Shown here one piece after another: positions 6,987 through 15,525 of a DNA stretch of 64,000 nucleotides. Where the stretch lies: contig NZ_NFIH01000006.1 of the NCBI RefSeq assembly GCF_002161675.1, positions 62,001-126,000 of the forward strand. Direction: 5' to 3'. How positions within the stretch are numbered: the stretch's first letter is position 1; each line of letters begins with the position of its first letter. The position numbers and the translations under genes were made by a program. This DNA is from Pseudoflavonifractor sp. An44. GTDB lineage: Bacteria; Bacillota; Clostridia; Oscillospirales; Oscillospiraceae. The notes under the pieces are model-generated. The model was not told the origin of the DNA, ran no database searches, and was given only the letters and a program-made list of their open reading frames with translations.

Positions 6987-9621
6987 GTAGTTCTACCTCC
7001 CCGGCTGGTACCGAAAATGTAAAGATGGAGCCATGGGGCTTATGATCGCTCACCATGATTTCTCCTCCATGTGCATTCACGATGGATTTGCACAGCGCCA
7101 GACCCAATCCCATACTGCGGCGGCTGTCGGCAATCTGATTGGATGCACTGTAAAACATGTCAAAAATATGGGGCTTTGCCTGGTCGGGAATTCCGGGGCC
7201 ATTGTCTGCCACCGAGATGTAAATAAACTTCCCCTCTTGCTTCCACCCAATTTCAATATCCGACCCGGGCGGGGTGTACTTCATGGCATTGTCAAGGATA
7301 TTGATGAGGACCTGGACAATCAGCTTTGCATCTATTTGTGCCAGGAGATAATCGTCACTGCTCTGCACATGAAAGTGGTATTCCGCACGCTTCCGATTGA
7401 TGTGCCGAAGCGCCTCTGCTACCACCTCGTCGATGAGCTCAGTGCTCAGGTGCAGGTTCATCCGCCCCTGCTCCAATCGGCTGACCGAGAGCAGATTTTC
7501 CACCAGATTGATCAGCCACATGGCATCGTCATAGATGTCGGCGTACATCTGCTCCTTGGTCTTTGCATCAAACAGCGGTCCATTGGAGAGCAGATTGCTG
7601 GCATTTCCCGAAATGGAGGTCAAGGGTGTGCGCAAATCGTGAGAAATGGAGCGGAGCAGATTGGCTCGCAGCTGCTCATTCTTGGCCAGCACGGCAGCGG
7701 CTTCCTTTTCCTCTACGTTCTTTTGGTTTTCCAAGGCCAAGGCACATTCTCCCAACACGGAGAGGAGAATACTGGACTCAAAGGAATCCAGCGGCTTATC
7801 CGAGGCGGCAATGCCTACCACGCTGTACACCCGCTCCCCGGTGCGGATGGAGAGATAGGTGCACCGGGCATCGGGAAGGGTTTCTGTCCCAGCTCCCGCC
7901 CGCTTGTTGTTGGACAGCACCCACTGGGCCACCTCCCGCTCCTTGGCGGTGGTGTAGCGCTGGGGAGATGCTGCCTCGTCCACCAGAAAGATTTCCGGCT
8001 CCAGAAGCCCGCTCTCATCTATGGAATAGACCACAATATCCCGCTGGAAGATTTTTAACAGCTGTTTGGCAGTCACGGAAATGATTTCTTCTTGGGTGTG
8101 GGCTCGTTGCAGATTTTGGCTGGTCTCAAACAGCAATTTGGTCCTCCACGCCACTTGAGCCGACCGTTTGGCATGGGACTTTAGCTTGGATGCCAAGGAT
8201 CCGGTGAGCAGAGAGGCCAGAAACATCACGAGAAAGGTGATGGGGTATTCGCTGTCGTAGGCTTGCAGGGTAAATCTGGGTACCGTGAACAGGAAATTGA
8301 AGGTCAGGACACTGGCAATGGAGGCAACGAAGCTGCAAATGGAGCTTCTGGTGTAAACTGAGATCAACATGACGCCCAGGATATAAAGCGTAATGATATT
8401 GGCCTCTGTAAAGCCGAAGTTATAAAATAACAGGCCAATGAGTGTGACAAGGATGAGAATCCCTGCACTTTTCAACAGATCCAGCACGGAAATGGATGGC
8501 ATATGCATCACTTCCCGGTGTTTGGTATCCAGCAGGCGATTCACTCCATTGTCCGGAATGATATGGATGTCCAGTTCTGGCGTCAGCTCAATGAGCCGTT
8601 CCGTCAGCGATGTCTTTCTCAGCAACAGCCGACGGGGTATCCCACTACGGCCCAGCACAATTTTCGTCACGCCAGACAGGCGGGAAAACTCCGCAATTTG
8701 ATAGGCCACATCATCGCCATACACCGTCTCAATGGAGGCCCCCAATTGCTGTGCCAGACGCATATTGCCCTGAAGTCGCTGCTTATCCCGAGCATTCATC
8801 CACTGAAATGCCTTGGTCTCCACAAACAACGCGGTAAATCCACACCGAAACGCCCCTGCCATCCGGGCCGCTGTGCGTATGATTTTCTCATTGGAGGGGG
8901 CGGAAGACAGGCACACCAGAATGTGCTCATGGGTCCGATACTCCGTTTGCATCTTCTCATGGGTGTACAGAGCCGCCCGATCCGCACAGCGGCGCAGGCC
9001 CACCTCTCGCAGGGCGCTGAGCTGTGACAGGGAGCAGCCTTCCAGCAGCGCCTCCTTGTGTCCATCCATCAGCCGCTGTCGGAGCCGCTGGGGCTCCAGG
9101 TCGATGAACTCCACCTGATCTGCCTGGTCAAATACCCGGTCCGGAATGCGCTCAGGCACCGAAGTGCCCAGGATGGAAAAGACCGTGTCCTGAATGCTCT
9201 CAATGTGGTAAATGTCCAAGGTCGTATAGACGTCAATTCCCGCCTTCCGCAGCTCCTCAATGTCCTGATAGCGCTTCATATGGCGGCAGGCATCCGCATT
9301 CCAGTGGGACAGATCCTCAATCACAATCAGCTGAGGGTGCCGTTGGAGGCAGGCATCCAAGTCGATTTCATCCGCTATGTGCCCATCCCTGGCCACTTTT
9401 TTACATGGCAATACCTCAAACGTCTCTGCCAATGCCGTAGTCTTAGGCCACTGGGTATCGGAGAGTATGCCAATGGCCACGTCCAGCCCTGCCTGTTTGG
9501 CCTCTCTGGCAGATTCCAGCATGGCATAGCTCTTCCCAGCGCCGGAGAAATAGCTGGCAAAAATCGTGAGTTTCCCCTGTTTTCTTCCGGTGGCATGCCC
9601 CGCCGATGCAACCGCATCCAT
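6979..9621 (-). CDS. kdpD: KdpD-type potassium sensor histidine kinase
   Basis: About 880 residues with full KdpD architecture. The N-terminal KdpD domain has Walker A SGAGKSYAMLE and the downstream segment LIVIEDLSHWNAD. A universal-stress-protein-like domain follows (about 230-355, ILVCLSSAPSNEKIIRTAARMA), then four membrane helices (about 385-480) and a GAF-like domain. HisKA carries the phosphoacceptor His in SISHDLRTPLTS (about residue 660), and the HATPase shows NILDNAMKYTPPG and SMGLGLALCKSIV. The longer frame starts at a TTG (9639), but AGGAGGG lies 7-8 nt before ATG 9621, so that start is used. It follows the 40-residue membrane ORF and overlaps kdpE. Confidence 0.93.
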   Translation of the reverse strand: MDAVASAGHATGRKQGKLTIFASYFSGAGKSYAMLESAREAKQAGLDVAIGILSDTQWPKTTALAETFEVLPCKKVARDGHIADEIDLDACLQRHPQLIVIEDLSHWNADACRHMKRYQDIEELRKAGIDVYTTLDIYHIESIQDTVFSILGTSVPERIPDRVFDQADQVEFIDLEPQRLRQRLMDGHKEALLEGCSLSQLSALREVGLRRCADRAALYTHEKMQTEYRTHEHILVCLSSAPSNEKIIRTAARMAGAFRCGFTALFVETKAFQWMNARDKQRLQGNMRLAQQLGASIETVYGDDVAYQIAEFSRLSGVTKIVLGRSGIPRRLLLRKTSLTERLIELTPELDIHIIPDNGVNRLLDTKHREVMHMPSISVLDLLKSAGILILVTLIGLLFYNFGFTEANIITLYILGVMLISVYTRSSICSFVASIASVLTFNFLFTVPRFTLQAYDSEYPITFLVMFLASLLTGSLASKLKSHAKRSAQVAWRTKLLFETSQNLQRAHTQEEIISVTAKQLLKIFQRDIVVYSIDESGLLEPEIFLVDEAASPQRYTTAKEREVAQWVLSNNKRAGAGTETLPDARCTYLSIRTGERVYSVVGIAASDKPLDSFESSILLSVLGECALALENQKNVEEKEAAAVLAKNEQLRANLLRSISHDLRTPLTSISGNASNLLSNGPLFDAKTKEQMYADIYDDAMWLINLVENLLSVSRLEQGRMNLHLSTELIDEVVAEALRHINRKRAEYHFHVQSSDDYLLAQIDAKLIVQVLINILDNAMKYTPPGSDIEIGWKQEGKFIYISVADNGPGIPDQAKPHIFDMFYSASNQIADSRRSMGLGLALCKSIVNAHGGEIMVSDHKPHGSIFTFSVPAGEVELHE

Positions 9622-9695
9622 GGCATTCCCTCCTCTCAAACAGGTGTATTATAGCACAAATCCCTTGAGGTTGTGGGCAAAGTTGTGGAGGGCAG

Positions 9696-9818
9696 TTACT
9701 CCATGCGCTTGATCTTATCCTTACGGACTTTGTCCAGAAACTTGTACAATCCATCAATGGCAAAATACACACCCACACAAAAAAGAAGGATGACACCCAA
9801 TAAAAGCAGTTCTTTCAT
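9696..9818 (-). CDS. 40-residue single-pass membrane protein between ktrA and kdpD
   Basis: A short ORF encoding a hydrophobic helix (LLLLGVILLFCVGVYFAI) followed by a strongly basic tail (FLDKVRKDKIKRME). A near-perfect ribosome-binding site (GAGGAGGGGAGAAG) directly precedes the ATG. It lies 45 nt after ktrA and 74 nt before kdpD on the same strand. I recognise no family. Size, topology and position recall small accessory subunits such as KdpF (about 29 residues) that stabilise K+ transporters. A role in stabilising Ktr or modulating the membrane kinase KdpD is inference. It is too short for most gene callers. Confidence 0.75.
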   Translation of the reverse strand: MKELLLLGVILLFCVGVYFAIDGLYKFLDKVRKDKIKRME

Positions 9819-9863
9819 CTTCTCCCCTCCTCTCGACCTATGGCTTTCTCTACATATCGCTCC

Positions 9864-10514
9864 TTAAATGTGAAAGCACTTCTGGATATCCCGCTGGGTT
9901 CCCAAAACCAAAATGGTACTGTTGACAGGCAGGCTGATATCCGGTGTGATGACGGTCATGGAGAACTTTCCATTTTGTTTGATGGCCATGATATTCACAT
10001 GGTAGCGTTTTCTCACATCCAATTGGCCGATGCTCTTCCCCACCCAGCTATTGGGCACTTCCACTTCGAAAATAGCGTGGTCATCCCCCAGGGCGATGTA
10101 ATCGGCAATGTGATCGGAGGTATACCGAATGGCGGTCCAATTTGCCATCTGCTTCTCTGGATACACCACCTCATCGGCGCCATTGCGCAGCAAGAACTTG
10201 GCCTGAATGTCCCGGCCTGCTCGGGCCACCACTTTTTTCGCCCCAAGCTCCTTGAGCAGGGACGCCGTTTCCAGAGAACTTTGAAAATTGTCTCCGATGG
10301 CTACAATGCACAGGTCATAGTTTCGCACCCCAAGGGAGATCAGGAAGTCTTCGCTGGTGCTGTCTCCAATCTGGGCGTTGGTCACAAAGGGCAGAATGGC
10401 GTTGACCCTTTCTTCGTCCTTGTCCACCGCCATAACTTGCTGGTTCAGTTCGTTGAGCTTCATGGCAATGTGCCGTCCGAAACGGCCTAATCCAATTAAC
10501 AAAACGGTTTTCAT
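9864..10514 (-). CDS. ktrA: KtrA/TrkA-type potassium uptake regulatory subunit (RCK)
   Basis: A 216-residue cytoplasmic gating subunit. The N-terminal Rossmann RCK_N domain has VLLIGLGRFGRHIAMKLNEL (nucleotide-binding GxGxxG) and the acidic ribose-binding residue in VMAVDKDEERV. The C-terminal RCK_C domain (about 135-216) is where c-di-AMP binds in characterised KtrA proteins. Single RCK length fits Ktr rather than the double-length TrkA. GGGAG precedes the ATG. The gene follows ktrB by 18 nt. Confidence 0.9.
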   Translation of the reverse strand: MKTVLLIGLGRFGRHIAMKLNELNQQVMAVDKDEERVNAILPFVTNAQIGDSTSEDFLISLGVRNYDLCIVAIGDNFQSSLETASLLKELGAKKVVARAGRDIQAKFLLRNGADEVVYPEKQMANWTAIRYTSDHIADYIALGDDHAIFEVEVPNSWVGKSIGQLDVRKRYHVNIMAIKQNGKFSMTVITPDISLPVNSTILVLGTQRDIQKCFHI

Positions 10515-10532
10515 ATGTTCTCCCTCATCTCT

Positions 10533-11867
10533 TTATCCTATGGTAATTCGTTCCTGGGGCAGCCGGGCCACGTTCCCCTGGGTCCGGGACAGGGCGGCGA
10601 AAATCAGGGTCAGCCCGCCCACACGTCCAAAAAACATCAGCGCAATGAGAATCAGATGGGACACCCAGCTCAGTTGCGGCGTAATGCCCAAGGAGAGCCC
10701 CACCGTTCCAATGGCGGACGCTGTCTCAAACAGACAGGTGAGGATGGGCAAGCCCTCCATCCTGCTGATGATAAGCCCTCCAGTCAAAAATAAGGTCAGG
10801 TACATCATCAAAATCGTTGACGCCTGCACCACGGTTTCCTGGGACACACGTCGGTTGAAAAAGTGGGGATTCTCCCTGCGCCGAAACACAGCAATGGCAC
10901 CGGCCAACAATACCGCCAGGGTCGTGGTCTTCATGCCGCCTGCGGTGGACCCGGGGGAACCTCCGATCAGCATGAGCATGGTAATCATGGACTGACCCGT
11001 CTCGCTCATGGCGGTCAGATCCGCGGTGTTGAATCCGGCGGTCCTGGGGGTGATGGCCTGGAACACCGACAAGAGCACCCGCTCGCCCAGCGGCTTTCCG
11101 GCAAATTCAAAGAAGAAAAAGTAAACAGTGGGGAGCAAAATCAACATTCCCGTCACCGTCAAGATCACTTTGCTCTGCATCCGATACTTGTGAACATGCC
11201 AGCGGTTGGTTCGGATGTCCTCCCATGTCAAAAAGCCGATGCCGCCCACCACAATCAGCAGGGCAATCACCAAGGACACCACTGGCTGGCCTGCATAGTC
11301 CACCAAAGAGGAAAACGGAGCCTTTACCCCCATCAGGTCAAATCCGGCATTGCAAAATGCCGAGATGGAGTGAAACAGGGCGTACCACGCCCCTTGGAGT
11401 AGGCCAAACTCCCGGCTGAACACCAAATACAACAGCGCGGCTCCCAAAAGTTCCACTGCAAATGCCGTCCGCAGGATAAATCCGGTCAGGCGGACAATAC
11501 CGCCCACATTGGGAGCTGCAATGGCCTCCTGCATGGTGCTGCGCTGCATCAGACCGATTTTTCGTCCCGAGAGAATGGCAAAGGCCCCCGCCACGGTGAC
11601 CACACCCAGCCCTCCAATTTGAATTAGCAGGATAATGATCACCTGCCCGAACTGGGACCAGTAGGTGGCTGTATCATGAATGACCAATCCCGTGACACAC
11701 ACCGCAGATGTGGAGGTAAACAGAGCGTCCAAAAACGGGGTCACCACCCCCTGTTGCGAGGAAATGGGAAGCATAAGAAGGAGGCTTCCCGCCAAAATTA
11801 CCAGAAAAAATCCAAAAATAATAACCCGGAACGGGGACTTATTGTTTTTATGCAACCGCCGCCACAT
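10533..11867 (-). CDS. ktrB: KtrB/TrkH-type potassium transporter membrane subunit
   Basis: A 444-residue integral membrane protein with the four membrane-pore-membrane repeats of the TrkH/Ktr superfamily. Pore-loop segments include LDALFTSTSAVCVTGL, ISAFCNAGFDL, ITPRTAGFNTADL and FETASAIGTVGLSLG, each containing the conserved filter Gly. It conducts K+ (with Na+ coupling in Ktr) when assembled with the ktrA product. AGAGGAG lies 4 nt before the ATG. It is the first gene of the five-gene potassium operon, so the regulatory region at 11868-12060 should control all of it. Confidence 0.92.
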   Translation of the reverse strand: MWRRLHKNNKSPFRVIIFGFFLVILAGSLLLMLPISSQQGVVTPFLDALFTSTSAVCVTGLVIHDTATYWSQFGQVIIILLIQIGGLGVVTVAGAFAILSGRKIGLMQRSTMQEAIAAPNVGGIVRLTGFILRTAFAVELLGAALLYLVFSREFGLLQGAWYALFHSISAFCNAGFDLMGVKAPFSSLVDYAGQPVVSLVIALLIVVGGIGFLTWEDIRTNRWHVHKYRMQSKVILTVTGMLILLPTVYFFFFEFAGKPLGERVLLSVFQAITPRTAGFNTADLTAMSETGQSMITMLMLIGGSPGSTAGGMKTTTLAVLLAGAIAVFRRRENPHFFNRRVSQETVVQASTILMMYLTLFLTGGLIISRMEGLPILTCLFETASAIGTVGLSLGITPQLSWVSHLILIALMFFGRVGGLTLIFAALSRTQGNVARLPQERITIG

Positions 11868-11899
11868 AAGTCTCCTCTCTTTCTTCGTCTTAATACGTC

Positions 11900-11916
11900 T
11901 TTATGGTTCCTTTATA
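11900..11916 (-). promoter_or_regulatory. Candidate KdpE operator upstream of ktrB
   Basis: A direct repeat TTTATG-N5-TTTATA lies 33-50 bp before the ktrB start. Its 6-5-6 geometry and sequence match the TTTATA-N5-TTTACA arrangement known for the E. coli KdpE site. A further TATAAA-type half-site lies near 11973-11986. Autoregulation of the operon by its own KdpE is inferred. Confidence 0.5.
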
Positions 11917-12060
11917 CCTTCATTATCCACATCCGGTCTAAAGAGAGTGTTAACATGTAAAGCCGCACATTAAGATGGTATAAAGATGTGCCGTTTGGGA
12001 GTGGTGGGAACTTAGGATAGGGCGATGGCTATGATTCAGAAGCCGTGTAAAAGAAGAAAG

Positions 12061-12093
12061 CAGCCCTCCGAAGGAACACTTCTGGAGGGCGGC
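12061..12093. terminator. Imperfect hairpin resembling the yugP/kdpE terminator
   Basis: GCCCTCC pairs with GGAGGGC around the loop GAAGGAACACTTCT. The sequence closely resembles the terminator at 6238-6276. It lies between the ktrB promoter region and the island, with no gene directly ending here. Otherwise 11868-12147 holds only the ktrB upstream region; I saw no recognisable riboswitch. Confidence 0.4.
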
Positions 12094-12147
12094 ACTTGGT
12101 CTCACGGTGTCTGAACTATGGTGAAAGACAATATGACAGCAAAAGAA

Positions 12148-12182
12148 AAAAACCGCTGTTTTCTCTCGAAACAGCGGTTTTT
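12148..12182 (-). terminator. Duplicated copy of the tRNA-Val terminator (left island end)
   Basis: A 14-bp stem (AAAAACCGCTGTTT / AAACAGCGGTTTTT) nearly identical to the hairpin at 20632-20667 that follows the intact tRNA-Val gene. It is part of the sequence shared by the two island boundaries. Confidence 0.8.
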
Positions 12183-12183
12183 G

Positions 12184-12230
12184 TGGTGGACGATACAGGA
12201 CTCGAACCTGTGACCCCCTGCACGTCAAGC
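12184..12230 (-). repeat. attL: 47-bp direct repeat containing the 3' half of tRNA-Val
   Basis: These 47 bp are identical to 20669-20715. On the minus strand they include CCA, the acceptor 3' strand, the T-arm, the variable loop and the 3' side of the anticodon arm. The match ends in the anticodon loop (CAAGC), after which the sequence is unrelated (GTCATGGG). This is the expected distal boundary left by site-specific integration into a tRNA 3' end. It is not a functional tRNA. Confidence 0.9.
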
Positions 12231-12502
12231 GTCATGGGTACTTTTTTCTAATAATTTCGGCTTATTTCCAGTGCTTTTTATTTCATTCCATTTGCTTTTC
12301 AGCACTTTCCGCTCACAAGGTTTCCACGTGTTCCACGGCTGTCTGTGACTGGTTGTGTGGTCAATTTCTTCGGCCAGCCAAGGAGCAACCGCAATGGCTT
12401 TTCTCTCCTCTGTGGTTTTTAGTACGCTGTTAACAAAGAAGAATATATCCCTGTCCGAAGGCTAGGTCCCTGTAGCAGAACAAGCCATTAGCTAAAATCG
12501 CT
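12231..12502. other. Left end of island, no gene recognised
   Basis: A gene-free stretch between attL and the ATPase gene. It contains closely spaced TTCCACG repeats (12322-12338) and the motif pair TGTCTGTGACT ... TGTGGTCA (12340-12363), which also occurs near the right end (20558-20597). No open frame shows recognisable protein similarity. Confidence 0.5.
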
Positions 12503-14794
12503 CTATTGCGCCAAATAAATGCTTTGCATATTTATGGTTTTTACGTCGTATCCGCTTTGCAGGAATTTATATTGGAACAACTTTGCCTTCTGATCCTCGT
12601 GGGTGGATATCATTACCTGCCCTTGGTTAAGTTGTTCTGTCAATAGATCTGTAAGCGATATTGCACTCACTTCATCAATGGTTTGTAAAGGATCATCGAT
12701 TAACAGCATATTTAATCCCGACGATTTACCGTATACGGTGTGTACAGCCAGTAGAACGGAAAGGGCAAGCCCATTCAATTGGCCAGCACTTAAAACATTG
12801 TACACATCATCGACCTTGTTTTCTGGCTTAAGAATAATTTTAGCGCTGCTAATCTCCGCATAAATTCCAAGCCCCAGCGGGTAGTTCTGAATGATTTTCC
12901 CGCTAAAAATAAAAATTGGGACTTTTAACGCTTGCTGTATTGCATTGTTATATGTTTTCTGTGCCTTTTTATGCTTCTCTAAAATAACTTCCAGTGTGCG
13001 AATTTTTTCACTATAAAAGCGCTCCGCCCGATCGTACTTTTTCTTGATTTCGCACAACAAATCCTCGGAATTTTTAATTTTTGTGCGGCTTTTTTGAGTG
13101 TATTGATAGCCAATATACTCAATTTTGCGTTGAAAAGAGTCAGGTGAGTGGGGCCTTATTTTTCCCTCATAAAACCGATTGTGTAAATCGCCAAAACTAA
13201 TCATATCTTGGCGAGACAAATTGGTCGTACATCTTCGGCGCATTTTTGATAATTGGGCCAGCAATTCTTGCAAAGATCGAGTAAATTCGTCCATAGAACA
13301 TGCGTCGCTTCCACATTCAAAAGAACCAACTCCGACCTGTTTCAGTTCATACTCTAGTTTTATAGTATCCAAGTCTTTTACTCTGCTAAGGATGTTTTGA
13401 AGTTGAATTAACGACTGATTTTCTTGTAATGTATTTTCAAAACACTTTAGTATATTGTTCCCGGCTTCAATTTGCTCTTGCTTAAGGAGAAGGAGCATTT
13501 GTTGTAAGTCGGATGTACCCTGACTTAGTTCTCTTTCTGCAATATTGATAGCGGACAAAAGATCATCGACCTTTGTTCCACATAACGGACAGACATTCTT
13601 TTCTAAATCAGCTTTTTCCTGTTGCTTTGTGTAAGTGGATATAAACTTCACTCGAGAATCAATAATTTTTTGCAGAGCAGACTCACGATTGCCTAATTGC
13701 TTTTCGATTGCCTGAACTTGTGATGTTAAATTTTGCAACTTTGTTATCATTGTGTTGCTAATACCAAAACTTTCATAAACCGAACAATCTGGTGAAAACT
13801 CACCTTTTTGTAGACTATTTGCCGCTTTTTGTATTAGATTTAGCTTGTCAAGTTGTTTTGCATTCTCTTTCAAAAATTTAATAAATTTTCGATAATAAAG
13901 AGCGAGATAGTCGTTTTGGTTCCACTTTACTAGTTTATCAATTCGCAGATTAAACCGCATGTTTTGATAATTCTCGTAATTTTCAGAAAACCTTTTAAGG
14001 AGCTCTACAGGCTCGATGAGCGAATCGAAAGACGCACTTACGTCAATTTCTTGTTTATCAAAGTCATACTCATCGTTATAGAATAATCTTTCATATGTAG
14101 GTTGTATCCCGCTTTGGCCTTGCATTTGAATTTGCTGTTTTAGTCTGTCAATATCTTCATTTAGTTGTTTTTCTCGCTGAGAAAAATCGCTTTTTATATT
14201 ATCTAATCGGTAATTTAAGCATTTTTTCGTCTCTTGCAATACATCGATTTTCCTCTGTATAAACGAAATGTCTAGTATTTCGGCAACTTCTTGTCCACGA
14301 GTTTTATACTTGTTTTGGAGAAAAGAAAGCGATTCTCTTTGAGAAATGTAAATTCCCAAGTCAAACAAGTTTCGAGTGAAATGCAATAAATTCTGTAATT
14401 CGATCGTGTTAGATGGCTCACCATTTATTGTGAGTGTATTTATTTCATCTGGTGTACCATTTGATCCGTAATCCAGCTGACGCTCCACATGAATGATCTT
14501 GCCACCACTATCCTGAAAATCAATCGCGAATTTCATTGGCTTTTTAGGATCATTTGCTAAAATACTATAGTTATCACTTCCACGACTTTTTAAATCTTCT
14601 CTGAAAGATTTGATTTCTCCGGTCAGTAGCAATTCAATTGCATCAAACAGAGTTGTTTTCCCGTATCCGTTAGGGCCATCGAGAATTGTTAAACTTCCTC
14701 TGCCGGGAGTTGAAAAATCAAAAACAGCAGGTGAATCAGCTGTTACATATTTAAAGTTACTGTATGAGAGCTTTTTGATATTATAATAGGTCAT
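12503..14794 (-). CDS. SMC/Rad50-like ABC ATPase of a three-gene conflict system
   Basis: A 763-residue ATPase with the head domain split between the termini. Walker A is DGPNGYGKTTLFDAIELLL near residue 40. The C-terminus has the ABC signature LSAGQLNGLALS, Walker B MLLIDDPLQTIDEVS and the switch His in ISTHEDQK. The centre is long and helical (about 170-640, coiled-coil-like). It carries one zinc-hook-like CPLCGTKV, as in Rad50/SbcC hooks. Two nearby ATGs exist; ATG 14794 is 6 nt after GAGGA, while the one at 14800 touches it. The start overlaps the stop of the preceding gene, so translation is coupled. Such ATPases sense DNA structures or invaders in the ABC-three-component class; assignment to that class is inference from gene order and domains. 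Confidence 0.82.
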   Translation of the reverse strand: MTYYNIKKLSYSNFKYVTADSPAVFDFSTPGRGSLTILDGPNGYGKTTLFDAIELLLTGEIKSFREDLKSRGSDNYSILANDPKKPMKFAIDFQDSGGKIIHVERQLDYGSNGTPDEINTLTINGEPSNTIELQNLLHFTRNLFDLGIYISQRESLSFLQNKYKTRGQEVAEILDISFIQRKIDVLQETKKCLNYRLDNIKSDFSQREKQLNEDIDRLKQQIQMQGQSGIQPTYERLFYNDEYDFDKQEIDVSASFDSLIEPVELLKRFSENYENYQNMRFNLRIDKLVKWNQNDYLALYYRKFIKFLKENAKQLDKLNLIQKAANSLQKGEFSPDCSVYESFGISNTMITKLQNLTSQVQAIEKQLGNRESALQKIIDSRVKFISTYTKQQEKADLEKNVCPLCGTKVDDLLSAINIAERELSQGTSDLQQMLLLLKQEQIEAGNNILKCFENTLQENQSLIQLQNILSRVKDLDTIKLEYELKQVGVGSFECGSDACSMDEFTRSLQELLAQLSKMRRRCTTNLSRQDMISFGDLHNRFYEGKIRPHSPDSFQRKIEYIGYQYTQKSRTKIKNSEDLLCEIKKKYDRAERFYSEKIRTLEVILEKHKKAQKTYNNAIQQALKVPIFIFSGKIIQNYPLGLGIYAEISSAKIILKPENKVDDVYNVLSAGQLNGLALSVLLAVHTVYGKSSGLNMLLIDDPLQTIDEVSAISLTDLLTEQLNQGQVMISTHEDQKAKLFQYKFLQSGYDVKTINMQSIYLAQ

Positions 14795-14796
14795 TT

Positions 14797-15525
14797 TCAT
14801 TCCTCAAAATCGTCGATGATTCTATTTGCTATTTCCTCAGGCGATAAATTTTCATCCCAACACTGCAAAAGAAGTTGGTTTAAATCCTTTGCCCTGTTTT
14901 TTTGTTCATTATCTTGAATCCCTAGTATATTCTGCACCACCAATTCATCATAGTCGGGCAGCTCATTTGCTTGAAAAGATAATGGAATGCAAGGTATTTT
15001 GATTAAAAGCCTCAACAAAAAAGACATTGCAGCGCTCTCTATATTCTCGCCTTTAATTGTACGGAGAATATTCTGGTTGAGTTTATTGTCTGTTTTATTT
15101 CCGAGCCATTTACAAAAAGCTTCGTATTCTGACAGCGTATAATAAAAAACATATTTTTTATATGTAAATTCATTTTCTTCTAACTTTATAATCTCTTTAC
15201 TCACATTTTCGGTAAAGTCAGGAATTTCCCAAAAATATATAATATATGAGTCACTGGGGTGTGGGCCCTCCCCGGCGATCCACTCGCTGCGTTTATGAAT
15301 GGTAATACTTTCGATATCAGCAATAGCTTCCTCTATGTTCTGGGTATCGCCTAGGTCAGCAAAGAAAAAATACTTTGCACCTTTGGCTAAAGGTTGGAAA
15401 TAGAGGGCAACATTTTTGCTTGGCAACGAAATTTCACTTTTCTCATCAGGGATTTCAGGCACTATGTTGCCACCATTTATTTGGCGTATCCAATCTAAAA
15501 ACGAACTTAAATTAATGTCGTTCAT
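14797..15525 (-). CDS. Middle component of the ABC-ATPase conflict system (unknown function)
   Basis: A 242-residue soluble, acidic protein with no catalytic motif I can identify. The N-terminal half (about 35-130) is rich in beta-strand-like aromatic segments (VALYFQPLAKGAKYFFFADL, YIIYFWEIPDF). The C-terminal half is helical. It sits between the candidate effector (14-nt overlap) and the ATPase (ATGA overlap), with AAAGGAG 7 nt before its ATG. Position and size fit the small middle component that gives the ABC-three-component systems their name. The family call rests on context and needs a profile search. Confidence 0.65.
   Translation of the reverse strand: MNDINLSSFLDWIRQINGGNIVPEIPDEKSEISLPSKNVALYFQPLAKGAKYFFFADLGDTQNIEEAIADIESITIHKRSEWIAGEGPHPSDSYIIYFWEIPDFTENVSKEIIKLEENEFTYKKYVFYYTLSEYEAFCKWLGNKTDNKLNQNILRTIKGENIESAAMSFLLRLLIKIPCIPLSFQANELPDYDELVVQNILGIQDNEQKNRAKDLNQLLLQCWDENLSPEEIANRIIDDFEE

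Noticed and set aside
11868-12060. c-di-AMP or other riboswitch upstream of ktrB
   Set aside because: I could not trace the conserved core of a known K+- or c-di-AMP-linked riboswitch in these bases. Only a direct repeat and a weak hairpin are visible.
12184-12230. A second tRNA-Val gene
   Set aside because: Only the 3' half is present; the 5' acceptor strand, D-arm and half of the anticodon arm are missing. It is the attL fragment.
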